DNA of 64,000 nucleotides from Hydnum rufescens UP504 (GCA_014904985.1 MU129134.1:1-64000); one strand, 5' to 3'. Counted from the stretch's first letter, positions 11,951 through 26,871 are shown. Notes: a model not told the origin generated them from the letters alone. A program made the numbers and translations.

Positions 11951-13443
11951 TCACCTGCGGGGCCTGAAGCGCTTAGGTGGAGGAGCGGTGTCCTCCTCCT
12001 CCTCGCCTTCGCCCTCGCCCTCGCCCTCACTCTCACTCTCACTCTCACTATCCCCACCCTCACTCATATCTTCGTCGCCCCACTCATCCTCATCCTCCTC
12101 TGCCCATTTTCCTCATCATCATCGCTTTCGTTGTTTTCTTGGGCGTCATCTTCGTTCCCCGTACCACCAGCTTCTCGTTTCTTTCGCAGGACATTTCGCT
12201 CCTGCTCTTCGCGTCGTTCCTTCTTCAGACGCTGTCTCTCCGCGGCTGATTGTTTCAACGCAGCGATATCTGCAGCCCCTTTTTTGACTAGAACCAATAT
12301 GTTGAGTGATAGTCTCCCGGAAGTAGCAAACGAGGGATGACGCACCAAACTGATGGAATAAGACGGCGCCCTCCTTCCCCGGAACGCCTTCTACGATTTT
12401 CACCAACTGAAATTCCATTCTCGGCCCGATTTCGTCCAGCTTCACAGCACGCTTCTCCCCACGGCGATTGTTCCGCCCAGGATAATCAGATGCGAGCCGG
12501 ACGCTAGCCTCATCTGGGTCCGCTTCAGACGCGGCAGATGTGGAACCTGTCTCGTAGCCGTCATCTTCCTGCAGTCGCGTCCGGAGTAGATAATCAGCAA
12601 CGTCCTTCTCGTTGCCAAGATCCAGTATTTTCCCGCCTTTTGCTTTAGGTTTTCCAACTGCGCCGTCCATGATCTTCCGAACGCGTCGAGATATTCCAGC
12701 GGCGCGGACACTGATGAGGTAATGGCGAAAATCGACTGTACCCCTTTCAGCATTATAAGAGATTAGAACTACCCGTCTGGCGGAAGATAATGATATCGTT
12801 GATGGGGAGAGTGGAGGGAATAGAGATTGAAATGATTTCATGACGAGTGGCAAGTGTGATGGAGTGCCGGGACCTGGAGATGGGAACGACGCAAGCACAA
12901 GCTATATATGATATCTCGAATTAGATTATTGAGGTTCCACCACGAATTGTGAGAGATCTACCAGAGGGGGCGACAAGTACTCCATTCCGATGCTTTTAGC
13001 ATGCCGAGATGAACTGAGTAGATCTTTAGTCAAGCTATACCTCTCGATGCGAAAGCTCAACGTTGGCCCAGCAGATAAACGGATTATACGCAAAGACGGA
13101 GCCAGTGGTGTCAAAGTAAAAGCCAATAAATGGGTGACTCCGAGCGCAGGTGCCAAAACCAAGAAATCGCGCAGTTTATTTCGAGATCGTTCCTAGGAAA
13201 AACGAATGAGTGAGCCTACGAGTGATTTACGAAGCTAGACATATTTTTTTTGGTGCATACCCGCAGTCTTGTCGCTGTATTTGGTTCCATTACTTTGCGC
13301 ATGTCACGGACAAGCTTGCGCCAAGGAAGACCCGACATTGCCATGTTTTACAATGAAGGATTTCGGAATGCCATTGGAACCTGAGGTGCCAGCGGCAGCA
13401 TTTGCGCCTTGAGATGTGTTCTGTTCTTCCGTCGTCGACCCAT
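11951..13443 (-). CDS. SSF1: Ssf1/Ppan-type Brix-domain ribosome biogenesis factor
   Basis: The product is a nucleolar protein needed for 27S pre-rRNA processing in the 60S subunit. The start is MGRRRKNRTHLKAQ. Then come GIPKSFIVKHGNVGSSL and KLVRDMRKVMEPNTATRLR, and after an intron RNKLRDFLVLAPALGVTHLLAF, GPTLSFRIERYSLTKDLL and GMEYLSPPL. The next exon has ARRVVLISYN, VDFRHYLI and IGPRMEFQLVKIVEGV, followed after the last intron by VKKGAADIAALKQ. These match the Brix domain order. The tail is a Lys/Arg/Glu helix, then a Glu/Ser/Gly repeat ending PPPKRFRPRR. To read it whole, a one-base deletion and a one-base insertion are needed near 13410 and 13330, and a one-base deletion near 12100. The compensating pair suggests assembly errors in a functional gene. 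Confidence 0.9.
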
Positions 13444-16310
13444 AGCAGTGCCTCTCGCGAGTTGCCGAAATCTCAAGTGGTCAGAATTGGGTCATTTACT
13501 AGCACTGCACTGCCAGTAGGCAGTTCCTAGTCATTTACGAGAAAGCCCCATGCATCACGCCTACGAAAATACCGCACGGGATCTGACATGATACAACACG
13601 ATTGAAGGACCGCCAGCGTCCAGGGGTTACATAACCGCAAGGGCGGACACATATTTAAGCTCTTGTGCTGTACACTGTGTATGAGGATCGCCTCCTAGGT
13701 GCCTGACAGATATTCTATAGGTAGCCCGAGCAGTATCGAGAGAGCTTCGCCACACCACAATAATACTTTATAGTGATAGGGTAAAATACACATAGTCAGA
13801 TACATGCGTAAATAATCGCTTCATGCTTCAATCCTAGCCAACACCCCAAGAGCACGCTAAAGTACGATCGCTGCTTTAGGGAACGTTCCGTCAGCGCTCT
13901 TCGGGGGATGTGGCGCGTCGTTGAGTGGGCTGATATATGCGAATGATCGATGTTCTTACGTTTCAAACCTATGAAATATGCCACTGTAGTTAGCGCCCCT
14001 ATGATAATTGGAATATGTCGTGCCCTTCCTAAGCAACGGTCATTCCACGCCTTGCGCCGAATCCACCCACGATCACGATCGCGGCAGTCAGCAAGGCCTC
14101 AAGTAGGCTCCTCCGGTCAGTAGGATGAACCCTGGAATTAGTGGGAATTGGTTTTGTTGGAGAAGAGGACCCGCTATTGCATATGATGACACTCCTGGGG
14201 AGTCTTGCCTAAGTAGGATCTTATGGATATTAACTTATGTAGGAGGATGTATGAAATTCAAATCCCACATTGCGCCGCTGTTTCTATTGTGGCTTAAAAA
14301 TAGTGCTTCGTGCCGCTCGGCACGAAAGATTTTTTGATGTCTTTGAGCCAAGAAGAAAACCCGATCAGATCGATATTCTCGATTGCGCACCGAACTTCCC
14401 TGTTTGTGCCCCTCAAATTATCTGCTGGTAGGCACGAATGTCACCTTGAGGCCTTTTAGAAGCATTCATCGCCTTTCAATATTTCCCTGTGCCGGTCTGT
14501 TCCTGACCGAAGTTTGGACGTACAACTGGGACAGCTGGGCTGATGAATGATAAGCCTCATCTCTCGATTTCACCTCCAGAATCATCCGTCGTGTCCTCAT
14601 GGCTGGAAGGACTGATGAGTAGTACAGGTGTAATGTCCGAAGCCCATATTGACTATCTCTTTTACATTGGGATACAAGGTTCGGATAACACATCTTATAG
14701 GCATCGTACCTGCCGTGGCTCTTATATTCCATATAGAGCCGATCCCGGGACAAAGTAATCCAAGAGATGGTGACTGAAAGTCATGGAATTAGGCACGGGA
14801 GCCCATATACAGCTGAGCGCCTCCATGACCTACGCATGGTTCGGTGCTCTCTTCCCACCGCGGAACCAGCATCGATCGGATCTACGTGTGTTTTTCTAGG
14901 TCCTATAAACGACCAAATATTTTATCGCAAGGGAATACTGTTTGTAATTACCCTCCTTGCCGCCACCGGGTAATTGCCGTTTCTCCTCTACACTCTTCAA
15001 TTCTCATGCAACTGGACCCATATATATTTGGCATGTAGTTACAGGCTCTATATACCCAGGGCTCTGTTCAAAATGAAAGAAATTGTGGAATTCCACCTGC
15101 TATGCCACTTTTACCTCTGAGATCCCACAAATTCAGCACTTTTTAAGCACCCGAAATGCTCCTGCGAGATATCTAGACTAGTCCTCAAGCAGGAACTGTC
15201 ATGAAGATCCTGGCTATGTTTCTGGATTTTTCTGGAACTGGGGGCGCGGCAGTGAAGTGGCAATTACACCGGCTGCCGACCTTGATGGACCTAGAATGAG
15301 TACTTGATGCGGATTCCTTCTACCACCATCAATTTTGAATATAATCCCTCATACTTTTTACAGCTTGTTTATAGTATCATTATCAACATTCTTGCCAAGT
15401 TTGAGCATGAACGGAGCCCTCTGTTTTGTCACTTCGCGGCAATTAGCCGGCCGGCCGGTGAGAAACAGTAGTCTTTTGTTTTTCGTACTTCTATGAAAAT
15501 AGCCATAAGGAATGCCCCCGTCGATATCGGTATGGAACATTCCATTATTCCTGATGGCCCCGGTGGAGGTGTATTGGGTAAGAGTGCCAGGGGAAAATTG
15601 CACTTTTGTGGTTTAGCACGGTTCCTCTGACAAATTTCAGATCGATTATAATGCTTTGGCCAGGCTGGAATAGGTTTCTCCCCATGGACTTATCAAGGGA
15701 ATGCAGGTCTCATTGTGGATGTGAATAAGCGAAATCGCACAACCATACGTAACACGTGATCTCGGCCCGCAGAAGGAGAATGTTAACATGCCCAACTTCC
15801 ACGTGATCTGACACGAATTGGGGGTCTGACTGGGTGTGACTTGGACACTGCCTCCGCCTGCCCTGGGCACATGGAGGACTGGTGGCGGGCATAGGCATAG
15901 CGACACACTGCAAAAATCAGCCCTCAATCTCGGAATATAGCGGCGCGAATGACTGCCTTTTGGAGGATCATTGACCTAGGAAGCACCGCAATCATAGCAT
16001 GATTCGAGCCTACTTATTTGGGGGGGCTGTCAGAGTCTGTGCACTGCCTTTTTTTAACCCAGCCACGCGCAGGGGCACGAACACGTGGGTATCGCCGATG
16101 ACCCCTGTCTCTCCCGCCCGCAAGCCTGCAATGGAGGGGGGGGGGGCTTCCGCACCTGCAGGTGGGATCCGTTGCTACCAGCCATGCCTCGTACCTGCGA
16201 CACCAGGGGAAGCGCTAACATAATTTAAATATCTCTAGCAGCCTATACCTATATGGGCGCTGATGATGTATTGATGTGGCTGAATTCAACCCCTCCATTA
16301 CCTTCTTAAA
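13444..16310. other. Long intergenic stretch
   Basis: Only short frames without recognisable motifs are seen. A G-tract of 12 bases lies near 16137-16148. No transposon protein, RNA gene or long repeat was recognised by eye. Confidence 0.35.
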
Positions 16311-18728
16311 GTGCCTTGTGCATCGTGGGGTACCCACCGTTACGGTCTCTCGCTCTCATGGTTCTGTATCACCTTGGCCATTCGTTTGGCGTCCTTGTCC
16401 TATGTACTGTTGTTTCGTCCATGTGAGTCACCGTCTACCATTCTGAAGCGCTGCGATCCCCCCCATCTGATCGAGCCGCTCCCTGTTCTTAGCCTGATGG
16501 GGATTATGACTGTTCAGGTGGGCGTACTCTGACCCCTTCCGCAATCTCCAACTCATGCGGACTCCAGGTGTACCTGTACTGTGCAAGATTTTGGAAAGAC
16601 GACAAGAAGTATCACAAATGGATCGTCAGTGCTTTCGCATCTTGGTTGCATTGGTTATGTTGACAAGAGGGTGCCAACCATAGGTCGTCTTCGTGAGGTG
16701 AGACCCCTCGCTCACACTATGCATTGACTCCCCCCTAATATTGCATCAGCATATTGGATCTCGTGCACCAAGCATTCTGCGCCGGCACGATGTACACATA
16801 CCTTGTAAGACGATCTCAAGGGCTCCAGCGGCCTACGTGTCCGAGATTGAGAGTGTACTTTCCCAGATCAGCCATTTCTACAAAGTCAGGTACTTGGCCT
16901 TGAGTAAATGGTACGGCCTTGCTCTCCTCCGTCTGGAACGGGTTTTGATCAGATTCTCGTCTTAGGCCAGTCACTGTGCGATCTTTCATGTACCCAAGGG
17001 AATCCGTTTGCTGACCCCGATACATCATCGGACAGGTCACTGTAATGGTAGAGGTAAGATTCTTGGCCCTTGGTGAATGTTCCAGGGCGTTTAAAGTATT
17101 ATCCACAGGCGGTACTGGCTTTTATCGTCCAATTGTGTGCATTTCCGGTGTTCCTTACTGAGAATCCCGAATAACATGCATATTACTTCTAGGTTCTTCG
17201 CTCGAAGAGTTTTCCTGCGTACGTCTTGGATTCAGTTGAAGAACCAGATGCACTCTCACATGCATTTGCTATTCGCATGCAGTCAACCCCAAAGAATGGT
17301 GGCTTACTGTTATCGTGGTGCGCATGATTATATTTTCCGTCCCCGTAACCATGTTACACAAGATTCCCACCTCAGATTTTCACGAGTCTTCTTCAACTCG
17401 GTGAGCCTTCAGCATCCCTCTGAATCCCCCCCTCCGAGCTATCACCGACCATTTCCGACCTATGCAGGTTTTGGATCCTGTATGATCGCTCCCTGTTTAC
17501 ACACTCGCCTCTCCAACTGACGAATTTCCATGTAACAGGGTGTGCCGCGACAACGTACTATCATGATTGCATCTTAGGTGCTTGGATATAATCCCTGACC
17601 CGTCTTTTCCACGTAGTAAAATCGACAAAACCTTTGACCAGTACATCAACCCAAAGAACGATGTAAAGTTCACACCTACCCCCATGACTCTTGAGACATG
17701 GCAGTGATACTATGGTTTTTTGCTTTGTTCGTGCAGTGGTATCTCGCAACGCTCTGGACGGGTTCTTCAGCAGTTCTGTGATCTTTTCATCACGTTCGGT
17801 ATTATCAGAGGACTTCGAAGATCTCGCACTGGATTCAAAACGTCAGTACTATGGGCTGCACCTGTCGTTCCACGTTTGCTAAATTTCTTGGGTTGGGCTC
17901 GCTAGGACCGACCGGGGCATAACGAACCTCATCACGTTCACTTTCAGTACTGGGACCATTAGCAGGTGCTGCCCGTGCCCGGTTTCCTGGCTCCTGGATG
18001 CTCGGTGGAGTCTGATCAGTGATTTTATTTCAATAGCGGGTTGGCCGTCACCACCGTGATTGTGGTAAGTGGCTGGAGGATACCAAACGCCATGGCACAT
18101 CTCACAACATATATTGTCATCCACCAGTTCCTCTGTTCGCTTGGAGCGTATTGTCTAGGCTTCAGCTGGAGTAAGCGCAGCACCTAGAGATTCGTTCTAT
18201 GTTGGGGGCTGACGCATGCGAAATTAGTTTTATGCCGGGTATATAGCAATAGTTTGCTCGCCTCGTAAGGCATACATTCCCCATCTGGCCTCCGATGAAG
18301 CTAATACCCTTGACATAAAATATTTTCAGACTCAACCAAAGAGGCACTTGGTTCAGTAATATCGTCAACTCCGGCACAGAATCCACGTTCATATCAAGCG
18401 CTCTCGAACAAAGGGTGCGTGGAAAGGTAATATCACTACTCCTGTACCTGCCTGCCGGATAATAATAATAATCATTAATGATTTGACTCGGCAATCCTTT
18501 TTCCTTTCGTTCGCGCTTTCTTCATTATTTCAGATGTCTTCAGGTCTTGCGCGCCAATCTTCAAGCCAGGATCCATCAACGCGGGTGGGGGACTCGCCGC
18601 TCATTAGACCGGCGAATAGCATCCCCCACGACGAGGGGACCACGCCGCGGGAGATGGAAGAGGCCCGGCCGTCGGGCTCTGGGTCTGGGTCGCACATCGT
18701 CAGTATTATTCGCTCCTCAGCAGCGTGA
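16311..18728 (+). pseudogene. DUF6534-like multi-spanning membrane protein, gene or relic
   Basis: Scattered exons follow the order of the Agaricomycete DUF6534 membrane-protein family. They are GIMTVQ joined by a clean GT-AG intron (about 16518-16569) to VYLYCARFWKDDKKYHKWIV; ILDLVHQAFCAGTMYTYL near 16751; RFFARRVF near 17190; NPKEWWLTVIVV near 17287; FCDLFITFGIIRGLRRSRTG near 17775-17835; GLAVTTVIVV near 18043; and VYSNSLLAS near 18239. The family usually has seven helices and a Ser-rich tail; a Ser-rich exon reading MSSGLARQSSSQD at 18534-18728 could be that tail. Several junctions need frame changes, and a stop follows VYSNSLLAS, so I lean to a decayed copy. Function of the family is unknown. 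The match rests on motif memory, not on a search. Confidence 0.5.
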
Positions 18729-18743
18729 TATATATATATATAT
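18728..18743. repeat. AT dinucleotide microsatellite
   Basis: A run of about eight alternating A/T units lies just after the stop of the Ser-rich exon of the DUF6534-like locus. A shorter AT-rich run occurs near 19364-19376. Confidence 0.7.
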
Positions 18744-19430
18744 TACTTCACATATTGACAATTATGTGCTCCACGGCGCCAATAGCCAATCGCGAAATCA
18801 CTATTCATCGGACCAATTGATGGAATAGATGAAAAGACACAGGCTTCGGGTCCTGCTTCGTCCCTGGTCAGTATCGCGCCGACGCTGTGCCTATCCGGAT
18901 TCTTGAAATGCCGATGAATTTGACGATAACTTACTGTTTCCGACCATCTATAGAGAGCTGCGTCAAGCTCATTTCCCGCATCTCTCTAACGCCAGCGCAG
19001 CGTGCCGGACATTCATGCCAAAACATGACCCAAAGAGAAAGAAAGGGAATCGGTTGTGGTGCTGTACTACCTACCCCCCGTCTAACCTATCACCTACTGT
19101 GTTGTTGTATAGTGTTTTTGTTATATTGGCCAAGCCGCTCTTCTCTACGTTTAACGAACTGTACTGGCTTTATATTGTCCATTGAATAGTTATTAGTTGT
19201 TGGTGTTGTGTGCATATCGTCGCTTACATTTGATATGCGTGGCATTGAATTGAATAACCAATGATCTGAAGATATACACGCACGTTTGGCTCCAAAAAGG
19301 TTGCCCGACATGGAAATTGCGCGCCATGAAATTGAGGCAGTGTGGGTCGCAAACCCCAACATATATTATATATATAGCTATGACGAGTGCGTAGCCGATG
19401 CATTATTGATCACGATCACCCTACACTCGT
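18744..19430. other. Intergenic, no gene recognised
   Basis: This stretch lies between the DUF6534-like locus and the 3' end of COG4. It is AT-rich and has only short anonymous frames. Confidence 0.4.
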
Positions 19431-22359
19431 AGACCCACCACGGTCCGTGCATCATTAGCGCTTAATCGCCACACTATGCCCGAACCACTGTAAAACTCCT
19501 CCGGGTCTTCCTCCTAGAGGGGGGATGATAAGGAGTAAGGAGTTGGTAAAAAATATCGCGTTCGAAGGGGGGGGGCTAGTTCATCTCACCTCGTCGAGAT
19601 TAAGCAACGTCGAAATCTGTTGAAGACGCTGGAATTTCTCCCGCGCATCGCCAAATTCGACTTGCGACGAGAGGTAGCCTGAGATAGCACGGAGGTCCCG
19701 ATCGAACCGAATCGCGCCGAGCTAAAACGTGCGAGAACCAGGATGAGGGGCACCAGGGCCATGACGACAAAGAACCAGAACTAACCTCTGAAAATCGTAA
19801 TCCTAATATATGCTTCTCCCAATGCCTACTGAGAACCTCAACGGTCAAGAGGAAGAAGGCGTGAAAGTTTGACGGCGCTAAGACATCCTGCGAACTACTT
19901 CTCAGCCCCGCGCTCCGAGAGGTCAGGATGAGCATTAATTCCCACCTTGAAACCATCCAGTAGCGTGGTCCACAGCCGAATGAATCGCTTTCGAACGACG
20001 TCGTTATATTCGGCCGTGGTATAGGCGTCTTGGTCCAAATTGTACGAGACGTCCTTGTACATGTCGGTTACAAATTGACGCAACTTGGGGCGAAGCAACT
20101 GGTTGAAGAGTTGTTCGAGACCAGTCTGTCCGAAAGGAGCCTCTCAGCTACATTGGGAAAGTTCAGGCTCATATGGCACTCGCCTGCAGCATAGATCGCA
20201 AGGTTCCCGTCAACGATAGAATATTGGTTAACGCCTGACGTGCGGCAGGGACTTCAGATTCAAGAAAGTTTTGAGGGATCAATGGAGAGGAGACGAGGCT
20301 TCTGATTAGCGTTTCCGTATGGCTCGATGATACTGCCAAATCGTTCAGTAGAATCTAGGGAGAATGGAGGATGAGCCGTCACAAGAGCCTGAAACGTCGA
20401 GAAAAGAAGTCTACCATGAATGTCGTACGATTCTCCTTCTCTGCCTTGTCTCCTTGGGTAGCCCAGCCGGGTTCGCTTTGCTGGTATGTACATCATCTAA
20501 TTTTGAACGAATGACCCCTGCGAAGTCTCTCTCAAGGATAGCGCTGGCCGCTGTCGCCGTGGCTTGCACCGCGTCTAACGAGCCTGTGGATATGGCGCGA
20601 GAAAGGATCACTTTGAAGATGTAAAATACATCATCGGGCGTAGTGTTCTGGGGAGGTTGGGCGGATGTATCCAGGGTAGACAGACGGTGTGATTTCTCGA
20701 TGATGGCACGAAGATACCAAGTTTCGAGGGGGAGGTAGTAAGTCTGGATTACATTGGAAAAGAGGACACGAGTTTTGCTTGATTCAAGCATGATCTGTTC
20801 TCTCTTCGAATGTTGGTGAGGGGGATAATTCTGCACTCGCTATATGGAGCGGAGCGCTGTCATCTTCTTCCCCCAATGGAGACGCAGACCCACTAGTATC
20901 ATCCTGGGATTTATTATCAAACCATAGCAGAAATAGACCGAAGAGGACCAACGCACCCTCAGGCGATCATACAAGAACCTGCGGAACAAACTCCATCTGC
21001 TAACCATGCCAGCTAGTTCAGACAAAAGCTTATCTATTTCGCGAGGATCGGCAGCATCTATATCTGCATTCACAATAGCCTTCTTTGATGCGGCCGGCAC
21101 GAGACTGGGGAAATAAGGGTTTGAGGTATCCTGCACCTGAATAATGTGCATGTCGTCGTCTTCATAGGGCGAAGATAAACATAATGCTGTGTACCTTACT
21201 TTACGCATGACATTTCGGTCCTCTTCCCATGACTCGAGCAACCCGGACAAGACACGATCGCACTCTTCAATTAATCGCTTGATGACATTGTACATCTTAC
21301 CATTCCCATAGTATTTCTCAACAACAGGCTGGTGCTGGGACACGATCATTGCAATGCTCTCGAATAGTGATGTGAACGCGGTAACGTAGTGCATCGGCGA
21401 AGAAGCTGCAAACCGTTGAGATCAAAGAAGCAATTAAGATGGACGTAGATTAAGACGGACAAGAGCATGGGAACATCCTTGCGTACTTTTGCTCGAACCC
21501 TGGGGGCGACTGCGCACGAGGTCAATGACGAAGTCCGAGTATGCTTCTAACCCTTCCTTCTCCCACCCAATCACGGGGAATAGCTTAAAAAATCGTGTAG
21601 TGGCGGCTGAATCATGTGCTTGCGCAGCTTTATGGAACTGGGAGCGGAATATCCCTAGCAGAGCGTCTCGTCCTTCTGAAAGAGTTTGTGCGGGAGGTAG
21701 GGGTGAATTTGCTGTTGGCTACCAACAATTACGGCCCTCAGACTGAGCAGCATTGGGAGGGGGGGAACACACATACAACCATAGATTCAGCAAACGCCCC
21801 AGAAGTTATGTGCTCAGGGATTGACATCGCCCGAGCGCAATGCCGTGTCGCGGACTCCCAGTCGCGTGACTCTATGGCACTTTGTAGTGACGACAGGGAC
21901 GACTGCATGCAACAAGGTACATCACTTTGATCCAAATTCAAACAGACACGATAATATTACCTTTAGTTCCATGACGAGCGCAACACGCTCTCCAGCTTGC
22001 CGAATACGGCTCATCTCTTCGTCTAACGCTTGGACTTTACCACGAACACGCTCAGCAGTTTGAGCTGTTACCCCCACCTTGTTGGATAGTGAGTCAGCCT
22101 CAACCCGCAAGCTGTCCAAATTTGGTTCCAGAGAATTCAAACGTGCAAGAGATGAGCGGAGAGGCTCTGGAGCTTCTAAGAGCGTCGACAAGCTCGCTGA
22201 CAATGCCGTTTCCATTGACTGAAGGGCCGAGAGAGAAGACAGAAGCTCTGGGAGGGTCTTGAGAGAACGCGCAGACAGCTTGGGTGCTTCATTAGATCCT
22301 TCTGTCGCCTGGTTTGGATGGAGGATCGAAGTCATGTGGTCGGCAAAATCCGCTCCCAT
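19431..22359 (-). CDS. COG4: Conserved oligomeric Golgi complex subunit 4
   Basis: COG4 is part of the COG lobe-A tether that acts in retrograde vesicle traffic within the Golgi. The start is chosen at MGADFADHMTS, 22359. The N-terminal coiled coil reads LKTLPELLSSLSALQ, TAERVRGKVQALDEEM and VALVMELK. Next come SRDWESATRHCARAMSIP, FFKLFPVIGWEKEGLEAYSD, and an exon with VVEKYYGNGKMYNVI and WSLFRRFLYDRLR. The core exon has TYYLPLETWYLRAIIEKSHR, TTPDDVFYIFKVIL and LERDFAGVIRSKLDDV, followed by ILLNDLAVSSSHTE, LRPKLRQFVTDMYKDVSY and FDRDLRAISGYLSSQ. The last exon, after an intron near 19520-19586, ends GIVWRLSANDARTVVGLRV. All blocks are in family order. One missing base near 20452-20457 is needed to join LPK to the conserved KENRTTFM. 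About 410 bp separate it from the next upstream gene. Confidence 0.93.
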
Positions 22360-22767
22360 TGTGGCTGTGTCTTCAGCGGATGGTGCTACAAATAATTCTA
22401 GGCACCTGTCGGCGGTAGATATAGGGAGAGTCCACCAGGATGGGAAGTGATCAAGTAGTGGATAAGCGTACAAGTGCGCCACACTGGGGACGAAATTCAC
22501 CCTAACAAGTATAATCCAGCCTAGATCTTGCGTCCTGGAGCAAAATCCACGGAGTTCCATCTGACATGATGGGTAGTATGAGGGAATTACTATACACCAT
22601 ACGGGACCCTTGGCGGAGTCGAGCGGCAAAGGAACACAATCCAAGACATGAATTGGAGAATGACATGCACAACTATGATACAAACCGAGATTGACTGCGA
22701 CAATTAGAGGAAGATCGTCAAAAGTGAAATGCTCTAGAACAAATGAGTAGATGGCGAGTGTCCTTCC
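22360..22767. other. COG4 / PNS1 intergenic
   Basis: About 400 bp lie upstream of COG4 on the minus strand. An open frame runs into this region from COG4, but the extra residues do not resemble the family, so it is treated as promoter/5'UTR. Confidence 0.4.
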
Positions 22768-25498
22768 TCAGACGGCAAGAGGTCCCTGCGGAGGATGGCC
22801 ATCGAACTGTGCGTGGGCAAGGAATTAGGAATTACAAGGTCAACAGGCTTGGGAGTCCACAAAACATACAGCTTCAAAAACTTCGCTCCGGTGTTTCGTC
22901 CCAGCCTGCACGTCGATGTTATAGCACACAAACATAGCATCGGCTCTAGAATAAGGCACGAGAATTAACTCTGGTATCGCCTGGATAAGCCCACTAAGAT
23001 CAGATACATACGCATCCTCCCCCAATCCTAGTCCAAATCGTACAGTCAAGAAAGTCACAATGCCACACGTGAAAGCCGAAAGTGGGGCATTGGTAGGCGC
23101 AGCAAGTGAATGCGCAGCAAACAAGAAACCACCGATCGCCGAGAGCACTGCAAGTGACAGCGCAGACATGGTTAGCAAATTTGACACCAGCGTGTCTTTA
23201 TCGAGGAAGGGGTCAGAATTGATTAAGATTCACAAGCGGGGGTGGAGGTGAAGACACACAGTCTGATATTCGACGCCCTCTCACACGACGCCTCCTTCGC
23301 CCTGAGACTTCCCCTTCTCTATCACTTGCTGCAACGCTTGTCATAAAAGACCTTGCAACACGGGCGCTAGGCCAAAACCCCTCGCCCGTGATGCCTATGT
23401 ATACAAGTGCATACGTGCTCAGCGAATCCAATATAGATATGACACCCGTGAGGAATGACAAGGGATGTAGCGGGGCGATGAACTGCAATGCCGGTGGTGT
23501 AGTGAGCTAACGAGGGGGTTAGATGATAAGCTAGGCAAAGTGTGCAATTGTTAGCTTGCCTTTCGTAGCCACTGCAAAATGACCATCATTCCTTGGACGC
23601 TACCAAGTATCAAGGAGCCAGCACATATGGAGCCCAAGGACGGTCCTGTGGCCCTTGCCAACGCGGCACGGGTAGCTTGTTGCTGTGATAGAAGTGTATA
23701 GGCCGGGTCATGGCTGCCAATTCGTAGTGTTAGCATGCGTGGCTAGAACCCCAGTTTCGGAAGTAACCCGTACGCAGTAAAATACCAATGCCCAACTACA
23801 CCGCCGACCACGACCCGCATCACACCCCGTGATATGGCCCAGCTCCACAGCCAGATTAATAACACAACGGTTGCAAGAGTACCTGCATAGTTCTGTACGT
23901 GCCATACCCATTGGGATTGAGACGAAGACGGATGGGAAAAGTACCCTACGAGAAGGAGGCGGAGGGCCAGCGAAAGGAAAGGCAGAGACGCGATGAATGA
24001 TATGAAAAGGATACCGAGGGAGAGGATAAGGACGCTAGGATGCGAAATTAAGAGTGATGTTGATAACTTCAATACAAAAAATTAGAGTAGAGCGATAACT
24101 CTATGAATACCTATCCACAGCATACCTCGACGACGGATGCAGTTTGCAAAAGCGATTCATATCGCGCGTAGAATGACTTCGCTGAAACATACGCCAAACC
24201 AAGGGGTATGACGGAGAACAATCGCAACCTGTCGAAATCACCGAATGTTTGGCAATCAAGAGACATCAAATAAGAGATAAGAGGGACACATACCCGATCG
24301 TTTCACCCCAAGTATTAGGAACTCCTGGTTCGGCAGAAAAGAATGACCCAGAGAAAGCATACGCAGATGACAGGAATAGAAACAACGGGGTAGACAGGGC
24401 AGTGAGAACTAGCATCGGGCGAACTGCGAAACGGAATAGGCTACAAAAAGGATATATTCAAGGGGAACCTCTGACATATTACAGGGACCACTCACATTAG
24501 ATATCCGTATGATAGCCCAGCACTTGTAAGAGTAAGCGTTGTAAGAAGGGGTATCGTATGCGTTAGAGTAGAATAAGGAATGGGGGTCATTGGAATACCA
24601 GTTGTGGGTTTTGGAGACGACTGGAATTTAGGAGTGTGAGCAAGCAAAATGGCTAGAGTACAGGAACTCTCACGTTTGTCACAAAAAGAATGAGCAGGCT
24701 GCCGACCGCGCAGAAAGATACTGCAGTAAGCCATGCAGTCATCCATGGTGAGTCATTGTACTTGCTCCTCCCAACTGGCCGGTCAGGGTCCGGTAGGTAG
24801 AAGAGTGAGCGCGAAATGCCGTCCCGGGGGAGTAAAGACTCTGTAAGCTGGACAGATGTTGTCGTTCGAGTTTGTGTCACTGGTGGTGGTGGTAGTGGAG
24901 TCGTAAGATACGATGGCGGGACAGAAGAGGACGAATTGGACGGTGAAGGTGACCGTGATGACACTTCTGAGTGCGGACGCGATATTGGTGGTTGTGAGAC
25001 CGAGACGTGCGTTAACCAACCCTGGGACTGCCTTCTCTTCTTTGGCGGTGATGGTTGCACAGACCGTGACGAGTCAACCATGCCAGAATCCATCATTGGA
25101 AGGCTATCCATATCTTGAGGAAAGCCAGCTAAATATGGATCGTCTGAGTCATCATCTTCTGGCCTTTCTGATGGCACATAGTCATGATGTCCACGGGATT
25201 CCGCCTCGAGCTCGGTTTCGTCGAGATAGGGCGTTTCTTGATGAGAGTCAAAAAGTACTCTGGACTTCCCAGGGACACGAGGGCCTCCATCGTCTCCAGC
25301 TAATCTAGGGACACCATCATCTTCATCGATAAGACTACGGTTTCCAGGAGTATCGTCTACCCTCCTAAATGGCCCATCGTCGTCATCCTCAGAACCGCCA
25401 GTAGCGGAATAGAATAACGGTTGGGAGGATGTAGACGAGGCAGGATTCACCGTCCGGTTGAGAAACGCAGAAGCGTAGATGCTGAAAGGGGTCTGCAT
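22768..25498 (-). CDS. PNS1: Choline-transporter-like (CTL/PNS1) membrane protein
   Basis: This is a member of the CTL/SLC44 family, which in fungi includes Pns1 of the plasma membrane; substrate transport is inferred from family only. The start is taken at MQTPFSIYASAFLN (25498), since this pattern is usual for basidiomycete members; an in-frame ATG 14 codons upstream is also possible. About 240 residues of acidic, Ser/Pro-rich cytosolic leader precede the first membrane segment (AWLTAVSFCAVGSLLILFVT). Following exons carry several hydrophobic helices, for example ILSLGILFISFIASLPFLSL, then RGVMRVVVGGVVGHWYF, HDPAYTLLSQQQATRAALAR, GSICAGSLILGSVQG, PLHPLSFLTG, YALVYIGITGEGFWPSAR and DAMFVCYNIDV. 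The C-terminal exon ends DGHPPQGPLAV. The GVVGHWYF, YVYIGITG and C-terminal blocks are the family signature. Confidence 0.9.
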
Positions 25499-25687
25499 AC
25501 TATGCTGAACTCGAATGGGGACAGTGGCAGAGCCGCGCAACCTCTTTGGGAACCTGGTACTAACTCAACACCGGAAGTAGCCGACCAGCGTAAGATGACC
25601 TCGAGGCCACCCCTGCTTATCAGGAAACATACAACACGTTGACACATGGAACAATAATATACAGAAGGGGGTACCCGGATGGCTTTA

Positions 25688-26819
<1,132 letters not shown>

Positions 26820-26871
26820 GACCTCGACAACAGAATAAGACCGGGAGAATTGTCACGAGAATAGGTGTGGG

